Below are positions 1 to 4,788 of a stretch of DNA of 8,978 nt, piece after piece. Each line of letters opens with the position of its first letter. The first letter of the stretch is position 1. Below the pieces are notes generated by a model, which was not told where the DNA came from, made no database searches, and worked only from the letters and a program-made list of their open reading frames with translations. The translations under genes were made by a program, and so were the position numbers. Origin of the DNA: Caldifarciminota bacterium (lineage in GTDB: Bacteria > Hydrothermota > Hydrothermia > LBFQ01 > DSFT01); NCBI GenBank assembly GCA_015494735.1, contig WGAQ01000025.1:1-8978 (forward strand). Direction: 5' to 3'.

Positions 1-1725
1 GTGGGGGCAGGCGGTGAATTTGCATACCACAGCGAGTATGTTGCCCTTCCGGTGAACCTGTTTGCGAAAGTGCCGCAGAGCATTGCGAAGAATCATCTGA
101 GGGAAGCCAGTTTCACCACCATAGGCTCAATAGCCCTTCAGGGAATAAGGAGGCTGAAGCCCGAACTGGGGGAATGGGTGGTGGTCTTCGGCCTGGGTTT
201 AATCGGTCAGATTGCCCTCAGGCTCCTCAAGCTGTCCGGTGTCAATGTGATAGGGGTGGATATAGACAGGAGGAAGTTTCCTTTTGCACAGGGGTGGGCG
301 GATGCTCTTCTGGAGAGCAATGAGGATTTAGTCAGGAAGGTTAAAGAGATAACAGGATTCGGAGCCGATGGTGTCCTCATAGCCGCAAACGACAGGAGCG
401 GTCAGGTGATTCGCCTTGCGGGGGAGATTTCCAGGGACAGGGGCAGGGTGGTTGCGGTGGGGCAGTCCCGCATGGACATTCCATGGAAGCCCTACTACTA
501 CAGGGAGATGGATTTGAGGATTTCGAGGGCTTATGGGGCGGGAAGATACGATTCCCGATACGAGGTGGAGGGCATCGATTATCCCATCGGATATGTGCGC
601 TGGACCATAAAGAGGAATATGGAGGCTTTCGTGGAGAAGATTCCATCCCTCCGTCTGGAAGAACTGATAACCCATACCTTTCCCTTCAGTCAGGCAGAAG
701 AAGCCTATAAGCAGATTATGGAAGGAAAGGAGACCTATCTCGGCGTCGTATTCGAATACGGGGGGACTCCGGAGAAGGCAAAGACAATTAATGTTCAACC
801 TTCGATAAGTCTCAAAAGGGTGAATGTGGCCTTCATCGGGGCGGGCTCCTATGCGAAGAATTTCCTCATCCCCGCATTCCTCTCCCATCCCGATGTTTCC
901 GGACTCTATGTTATCACCTCCAGACCGGAGAATGCAGTAAACGTTGCCCGCAGGTTCGGAATTTCCAGGGCATCCACCCACCTGGAGGAGGCTCTCGATG
1001 ACCCGGATGTGAATTTAGTGGTAATCGCCACCCCCCACAACACCCATTTCAAATTCTCAAAAATGGCGATGGAGAGGGGAAAGGCAGTATTCGTTGAAAA
1101 GCCTCCAGTCATGAGCAGGGAAGAACTGGAGCAGTTGAGGGAGATTTACGAAAAGAATCCCGTTCCGTTCATCACTGGCTTCAACAGGAGATTTGCTCCA
1201 TTTACCCATGCTGTTAAGGAATTCCTGAAAGAGAATCCCGGATTCTTCAATCTGCTATATAGGGTCAATGCCGGAATTCTGGAGAACCACTGGCTCACGG
1301 ATATGGATGTGGGAGGGGGCAGGTATGTGGGGGAAGGGGTCCACTTCATCGATTATGCCCTTTACCTTTCTGGGCAGGAGCCATTGGAAATTAAAACGGC
1401 CTTCCACGATAACGAGAACTGGAGCGCAATCCTGCGGTTCGAAGATGCCCTTTCCACCATAAACTACTTCAACAGCGGAAGTCCGAAGGAGCCGAAGGAA
1501 ATCATAGAGGTTTCCGCAGGGGGGCATACCCTCAGGGTGCTGGATTTTAAAGAATTGTGGATCGACGGAAGGAGGAGGAAGAAAATCCGTCAGGACAAGG
1601 GAACATCTGCTCTGGTCAGGCAGTTCCTGGACTATCTCACGGGAAAGGGGGAGAATCCCATGCCCTTCGATGAGATTTACAGGACGATGGACTGGTTATT
1701 CAGGGGCATGGAGGAGGGGCATTAA
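1..1725 (+). CDS. Bi-domain oxidoreductase: Zn-type alcohol dehydrogenase fused to Gfo/Idh/MocA domain (5' partial)
   Basis: Two NAD(P)-binding dehydrogenase modules lie in one chain. Residues 1-255 are the end of a GroES-like fold plus the Rossmann domain of a medium-chain alcohol dehydrogenase (GLGLIG at 64-69, acidic VDID at 86-89). Residues 274-574 are a Gfo/Idh/MocA oxidoreductase with a second Rossmann motif (GAGSYA, 280-285), the EKP signature at 366-368, and a GxNRRF-type motif at 393-398. The conserved His of the substrate site is probably H448. The frame is open from base 1, and the GTG there most likely encodes an internal valine of a V-G-A-G-G-E motif. About 130 residues carrying the N-terminal catalytic domain should therefore lie to the left. 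Proteins of this fusion type are usually found in surface-polysaccharide or sugar-acid gene clusters (family knowledge); the substrate cannot be read from the sequence. The stop codon overlaps the stop of the convergent transporter gene. Confidence 0.9.
   Translation: MGAGGEFAYHSEYVALPVNLFAKVPQSIAKNHLREASFTTIGSIALQGIRRLKPELGEWVVVFGLGLIGQIALRLLKLSGVNVIGVDIDRRKFPFAQGWADALLESNEDLVRKVKEITGFGADGVLIAANDRSGQVIRLAGEISRDRGRVVAVGQSRMDIPWKPYYYREMDLRISRAYGAGRYDSRYEVEGIDYPIGYVRWTIKRNMEAFVEKIPSLRLEELITHTFPFSQAEEAYKQIMEGKETYLGVVFEYGGTPEKAKTINVQPSISLKRVNVAFIGAGSYAKNFLIPAFLSHPDVSGLYVITSRPENAVNVARRFGISRASTHLEEALDDPDVNLVVIATPHNTHFKFSKMAMERGKAVFVEKPPVMSREELEQLREIYEKNPVPFITGFNRRFAPFTHAVKEFLKENPGFFNLLYRVNAGILENHWLTDMDVGGGRYVGEGVHFIDYALYLSGQEPLEIKTAFHDNENWSAILRFEDALSTINYFNSGSPKEPKEIIEVSAGGHTLRVLDFKELWIDGRRRKKIRQDKGTSALVRQFLDYLTGKGENPMPFDEIYRTMDWLFRGMEEGH
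1722..1725. other. Overlapping convergent stop codons (TTAA)
   Basis: The TAA ending the oxidoreductase (1723-1725, plus strand) and the TAA ending the transporter (1724-1722, minus strand) share the palindrome TTAA. There is no intergenic space and I see no hairpin plus T-tract on either side, so transcripts must terminate inside the opposing gene or by a factor-dependent route. Confidence 0.95.
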
Positions 1726-3671
1726 CCCTGCTTCAGATACCTGCATATTTCTGTCAGGTGGAAGTGAATCCTCTCCAGATTCTGCAGGACTTCCACGTGT
1801 ATGGCACTGGTCAGGATGCTCTCTTCCACTTCCCTTTCGAGTCTCTGGAAGTGTTTCTGTATCAATTCATCCATGAGGTTCACCACCTGCTCTCTCCTCT
1901 CCAGACATTCCGATATGCTCTTCTCGTCCCCGGTTATCAATCCCGATTTTACCAGCTGGAAGGTGTACATCACTTCCCTGTGCAGTTCGTTTATATCCTG
2001 AAGCCCCTCGGATGAGAAGGCCAGACCTTCGTAGTGAAGTTTGGCTGCGGCCCTTGCCAGGTTCTTGCTTATGATGTCTCCGATGCTTTCGAACTGGTCT
2101 ATGATTTTGGAGAAGGCACTGATTTTCTCGCTCTCCTCCTCGATGGATTCGTTCCGGTGCAGTCGAACCAGATACATTATCAGGTCCTTCCTCATCTGGT
2201 CTATCTTATTGTCCTCCTTCTCCAGTTCGAATATGAGGGATGTGTCCCTTCTGGCAAACAGTTCGGGAACCTTGCTCAGCATTCTCTCCGCCACGTTTGC
2301 CATCTGTATTATCTGATTCTGGACGATGGCTATGGATATGCTTATGTTGTCCGTGTCTTCGAATATGTAGGGCTTCTCCTCCGGATTCCTCCCTATGAGT
2401 TTTTCGAAGAGGCGGGATATGGGTCCCACGAATGGCAGGAACAGGACTGCACCGAACAGATTATACAGGGTGTGGGCGTTGGCAATCTGGCGGGGAAGGG
2501 AGCCTCCGAGATGCTTTACTATTTCCAGGAATACGGGGAATACGGCGAAGAGGATAATGAATGTAATGACCTTATAGGTGAAGTTGGCAAGGGCTATCCT
2601 CTTTCCACTGGTTCCGCTCCTGGTGGAGGCGAGCAGGGCAGTTATAGATGTTCCTATGTTTGCCCCGAAGACGATGTATAATCCGCCCTTCAAATCGATT
2701 AAATGCTCGTACGCCAGGGATATGGCAAGTCCCACAACGGCGGCGCTGGAGTGCACCATGGCTGTAAATATGGTTGCCAGACTTATACCGAATACCGGGT
2801 CAGAAGATACCCTCTCCATGAGGGATATGAACTGGGGCAGTTCGCTGAGGGATCTCCCCGCTTCTGCCATCACCTTTATGGAGAAGAACAGGAGACCTAT
2901 TCCGAATATAGCATTTCCATAAGCCCTGTATATTCCAGAGCTGCGCTTCATCAGATAACCGATGATGATTAATACGAATGCCAGGTCGAAGAGTCCGAAG
3001 GAGATTATCTGGGCGGTGATGGTGGAGCCCACTCCGGAGCCCAAGGCTATTGCCAGCGCGGCGGGCAGATTCACTATCCCCGAGTCCACGAAGGAGACCA
3101 GCATGACGGTGACGGCGGTGGAGGACTGTATCGCGGCGGTGGCCACTATTCCCACCAGGAATGCTCCCAAGGGATTGTTGGACAGGTTGGCGAGCATCTT
3201 CTTTATGGTGGCTCCGGCGAATCGGTTTATCCCCTGGTTGAGTTTCTCCATACCGTAGAGGAAGAGGACGAATCCTCCAATCATCTGCAGGAGAGCAAAC
3301 AGTATGAACAGTCTGTTGAGGACCAGACCCCTGAAGTCCGACAGAGTCCCATCGGCGGAGAATATGACCCTGTACGTCCCCTCCGATTCGATTGCAGGGG
3401 GTTGATATATCGCATAACCCATCGAATCGGTCCTGGTGATTCCGGTTATAACTGTATCCCGGGTTATGAAGTAAATTCGAAGGGGATATCCGGAGACGGG
3501 CCTTTTTATGGAATGCCCTGTGGAATCGATGATGTCCTCGAAGACCCTGACCCGCAGGGGACGGGGAGCATTTCCCACGTAAACGATTTGATTGTCGCCG
3601 GAAAGGTCTATGCTGTACAGGGAATCGTAGGGTTTCACTATGGAAATGGATGCTATGAGCAGGTGAAGCAT
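1722..3671 (-). CDS. Na+/phosphate cotransporter family protein with N-terminal Ig-like and C-terminal PhoU-like domains
   Basis: This is a 649-aa inner-membrane protein of the Na/Pi cotransporter (NptA/SLC34-like) family, which couples sodium influx to phosphate uptake or export. A short hydrophobic start (2-12) precedes a beta-rich region (about 20-110) that resembles a bacterial Ig-like domain, probably periplasmic. Two inverted transporter repeats follow. The first has QSSTA at 182-186 and GSGVGST at 211-217. The second has HSSAA at 307-311 and GANIGTS at 336-342. About eight or nine membrane segments lie between residues 121 and 425. Residues 440-649 are charged and helical, with PhoU-like features (for example FESIGDIISKNLA from 527), and probably sense or regulate flux. 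The Ig-like extension and the histidine replacing the usual glutamine in the second QSS motif are departures from the common pattern. A start at 3671 is supported by AGGGG three bases upstream on the minus strand. Phosphate versus another anion is not certain. Confidence 0.92.
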   Translation of the reverse strand: MLHLLIASISIVKPYDSLYSIDLSGDNQIVYVGNAPRPLRVRVFEDIIDSTGHSIKRPVSGYPLRIYFITRDTVITGITRTDSMGYAIYQPPAIESEGTYRVIFSADGTLSDFRGLVLNRLFILFALLQMIGGFVLFLYGMEKLNQGINRFAGATIKKMLANLSNNPLGAFLVGIVATAAIQSSTAVTVMLVSFVDSGIVNLPAALAIALGSGVGSTITAQIISFGLFDLAFVLIIIGYLMKRSSGIYRAYGNAIFGIGLLFFSIKVMAEAGRSLSELPQFISLMERVSSDPVFGISLATIFTAMVHSSAAVVGLAISLAYEHLIDLKGGLYIVFGANIGTSITALLASTRSGTSGKRIALANFTYKVITFIILFAVFPVFLEIVKHLGGSLPRQIANAHTLYNLFGAVLFLPFVGPISRLFEKLIGRNPEEKPYIFEDTDNISISIAIVQNQIIQMANVAERMLSKVPELFARRDTSLIFELEKEDNKIDQMRKDLIMYLVRLHRNESIEEESEKISAFSKIIDQFESIGDIISKNLARAAAKLHYEGLAFSSEGLQDINELHREVMYTFQLVKSGLITGDEKSISECLERREQVVNLMDELIQKHFQRLEREVEESILTSAIHVEVLQNLERIHFHLTEICRYLKQG

Positions 3672-3680
3672 AAGCCCCTA

Positions 3681-3707
3681 ATTTTAAACCACTTTTCCGA
3701 AGGTCAA
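3681..3707 (-). promoter_or_regulatory. Candidate transporter promoter
   Basis: On the minus strand TTGACC (3707-3702) is followed after 15 bp by TAAAAT (3686-3681). Each box matches five of six sigma70 consensus bases, but the spacer is 2 bp shorter than ideal. Initiation about seven bases downstream of the -10 box would fall almost at the ATG at 3671, implying a very short leader or leaderless mRNA if this promoter is real. Confidence 0.35.
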
Positions 3708-3761
3708 TCGTGCTCGCCCGGAGTGTGAATGTGAAGACGAACTTTTCTTTCCCGTTCATGG

Positions 3762-3771
3762 TGCAATTGCA
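3762..3771. repeat. Perfect palindrome TGCAATTGCA
   Basis: This is a 10-bp self-complementary site in the divergent control region, upstream of both candidate promoters. Its centre is 24 bp from the centre of a second palindrome. It could be an operator for a dimeric regulator, but no regulator gene is present in the window. Confidence 0.4.
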
Positions 3772-3785
3772 ATGGAAACTTGCAG

Positions 3786-3795
3786 GGAAATTTCC
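3786..3795. repeat. Perfect palindrome GGAAATTTCC
   Basis: This is the second 10-bp self-complementary site, lying about 40 bp upstream of the tpiA -35 box. The sequence differs from the neighbouring palindrome, so the two are not copies of one operator. Confidence 0.4.
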
Positions 3796-3835
3796 GACTA
3801 AAAAGATGAGAAAACATGTCCAGAGTGAGCATACT

Positions 3836-3864
3836 TTGAACATTTTCATCCTGTGTTTCATAAT
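3836..3864 (+). promoter_or_regulatory. Sigma70-like promoter for tpiA
   Basis: TTGAAC (3836-3841) is followed by exactly 17 bp and then CATAAT (3859-3864). The -35 matches four of six and the -10 five of six consensus bases. Transcription would begin near 3871. That makes the upstream in-frame ATG at 3853 unusable and supports the start at 3913, leaving a leader of about 40 nt. Confidence 0.55.
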
Positions 3865-3912
3865 TCGATGTCATTCCCCGGTGTAAGGGTGAGTTCCTTT
3901 AAAATTGATGGC

Positions 3913-4620
3913 ATGAAAGTTGTGGCTGGAAACTGGAAGATGAATTTGACCCTGCCCGAGGCTGTCGAACTCGTGAAGAGCATACAGCCCGTGAGCAGTG
4001 TGAAGGTTATAGTGTTTCCGCCTGCTCTCTTTGCTGTACCCGTTACCAGGCATGCCTGCAGGGGTATAGAGACGGGTGTTCAGAACATTCACCATGAGGA
4101 CTTCGGTGCATATACGGGGGAGGTATCCGCTCCCATGGCTGTCTCCATTGGGATGAAGTATGCCCTCGTGGGCCATTCCGAGAGGCGACACATATTCGGG
4201 GAGACGGATGAGCAGGTCAACCTCAAGGTGAAGAAGGCTCTGGAGCATGGTTTGAAGGTGATTATGTGCGTTGGGGAGACTCTCCAGGAGAGGGAGAGCG
4301 GAAGGGCTTTCGAGGTGGTGGAGAGGCAGGTCAGGGAGGGGCTGAAGGGAATCGATGACCTTTCCAGCGTGATGATTGCATACGAGCCCGTGTGGGCCAT
4401 AGGTACAGGAAAGAATGCAACTCCCCAGCAGGCTCAGGAGATGCACGAGTTCATAAAGAAAATCGTGGATGTGCCCGTCCTCTATGGGGGAAGTGTCAAG
4501 CCTTCCAATGCCAGGGAACTGCTCTCCCAGAAGGATGTGGATGGAGTTCTCGTGGGCGGAGCCAGTCTGAAGGCGGATTCCTTCAACGAGATAATCAGGA
4601 TTGCATCCGAACTCTCTTAG
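3913..4620 (+). CDS. tpiA: Triose-phosphate isomerase
   Basis: This enzyme interconverts dihydroxyacetone phosphate and glyceraldehyde 3-phosphate in cytoplasmic glycolysis and gluconeogenesis. The 235-aa protein starts with the classic GNWKMN motif (6-11, catalytic Lys9). It has VGHSERR with the electrophilic His88, AYEPVWAIGTG with the catalytic base Glu158 followed by flexible loop 6 (162-171), and the phosphate-binding segments YGGSV (191-195) and VGGAS (213-217). It is about 15 residues shorter than typical bacterial enzymes, but all active-site residues are present. The frame extends upstream to an ATG at 3853, but those 20 residues have no counterpart in the family and would lie across the promoter. 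The start at 3913 has no good Shine-Dalgarno sequence; the nearest purine run, AAGGGTGAG at 3885-3893, is about 19 bases away. It is a single-gene unit with its own terminator. Confidence 0.97.
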   Translation: MKVVAGNWKMNLTLPEAVELVKSIQPVSSVKVIVFPPALFAVPVTRHACRGIETGVQNIHHEDFGAYTGEVSAPMAVSIGMKYALVGHSERRHIFGETDEQVNLKVKKALEHGLKVIMCVGETLQERESGRAFEVVERQVREGLKGIDDLSSVMIAYEPVWAIGTGKNATPQQAQEMHEFIKKIVDVPVLYGGSVKPSNARELLSQKDVDGVLVGGASLKADSFNEIIRIASELS

Positions 4621-4640
4621 GGGGCTTTCCCCCTTTTATT
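4619..4640 (+). terminator. Intrinsic terminator of tpiA
   Basis: AGGGGG (4619-4624), loop CTTT, and CCCCCT (4629-4634) form a perfect 6-bp stem, followed by a T-rich run (TTTTATT counted from 4634). The stem starts within the TAG stop codon, so the terminator is as close to the gene as possible. Confidence 0.8.
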
Positions 4641-4654
4641 CATTTCCGTTCCTC

Positions 4655-4681
4655 TGGCGAATGGGATGGATTGAACCCATC
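4655..4681 (-). other. tRNA-3'-end-like hairpin, possibly a decayed remnant
   Basis: Read on the minus strand, a perfect 5-bp stem GATGG/CCATC (4681-4677 with 4669-4665) closes a 7-nt loop GTTCAAT. Ten bases follow, ending in CGCCA. This looks like a T-arm, acceptor and CCA end, but the loop register and the acceptor length are each off by one and no matching 5' half is present. It may be a degenerate tRNA remnant or a chance resemblance. Confidence 0.2.
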
Positions 4682-4686
4682 GAAAA

Positions 4687-4701
4687 CTTAAACAATTTAA
4701 G
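4687..4701. repeat. Inverted repeat CTTAAA-CAA-TTTAAG
   Basis: This is a perfect 6-bp inverted repeat with a 3-bp spacer, about 90 bp upstream of the hydrolase start. It has no following T-tract, so it is not a terminator. It could be an operator for the hydrolase/lipoprotein unit. Confidence 0.3.
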
Positions 4702-4736
4702 GTGCTGAAATTCAAAATCATGGTTTAGAAAATCGT

Positions 4737-4770
4737 TATACTGAGAGCAGGGAAACTTGTACTTTAAAAT
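4737..4770 (+). promoter_or_regulatory. Candidate promoter elements upstream of the hydrolase unit
   Basis: TATACT (4737-4742) matches the -10 consensus at five of six bases but has no clear -35 at the right distance. TAAAAT (4765-4770) also matches five of six, with CTGAGA 18 bp upstream (4741-4746) as a weak -35. A promoter is expected here because the preceding gene is closed by a terminator, but I cannot choose between the two. Confidence 0.25.
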
Positions 4771-4776
4771 ATACAC

Positions 4777-4782
4777 GGGAGG
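4777..4782 (+). promoter_or_regulatory. Ribosome binding site GGGAGG of the hydrolase
   Basis: A strong Shine-Dalgarno sequence lies six bases before ATG 4789. It decides the start: the alternative in-frame TTG at 4783 directly abuts it and cannot be used efficiently. Confidence 0.75.
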
Positions 4783-4788
4783 TTGGAT

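Larger units (their letters stand above)
3672..3912. promoter_or_regulatory. Divergent control region between transporter and tpiA
   Basis: These 241 bp separate two genes transcribed away from each other. The region contains a plausible promoter for each gene and two perfect 10-bp palindromes between them. Frames that cross it show no recognisable protein, so I read it as regulatory DNA and not as a missed gene. Confidence 0.6.

Noticed and set aside
2034..2681. A 215-codon plus-strand frame within the transporter gene
   Set aside because: It is antisense to the transporter's coding sequence, has no signature motif, and its length is explained by codon bias on the other strand.
2800..3861. 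A long minus-strand frame of 353 codons overlapping the transporter and the divergent region
   Set aside because: Its protein is rich in Arg, His, Ser and Pro with no recognisable domain, and it covers the well-supported transporter in another frame, so it is a shadow frame.
3853..3912. A 20-residue N-terminal extension of triose-phosphate isomerase from an upstream in-frame ATG
   Set aside because: The residues do not match the family, the family starts right before GNWKMN, and the ATG lies within the spacer of the likely promoter, upstream of the predicted transcript start.
4783..4788. TTG start of the hydrolase six bases upstream
   Set aside because: It has zero spacing from the GGGAGG ribosome site, while ATG 4789 has the ideal six bases.
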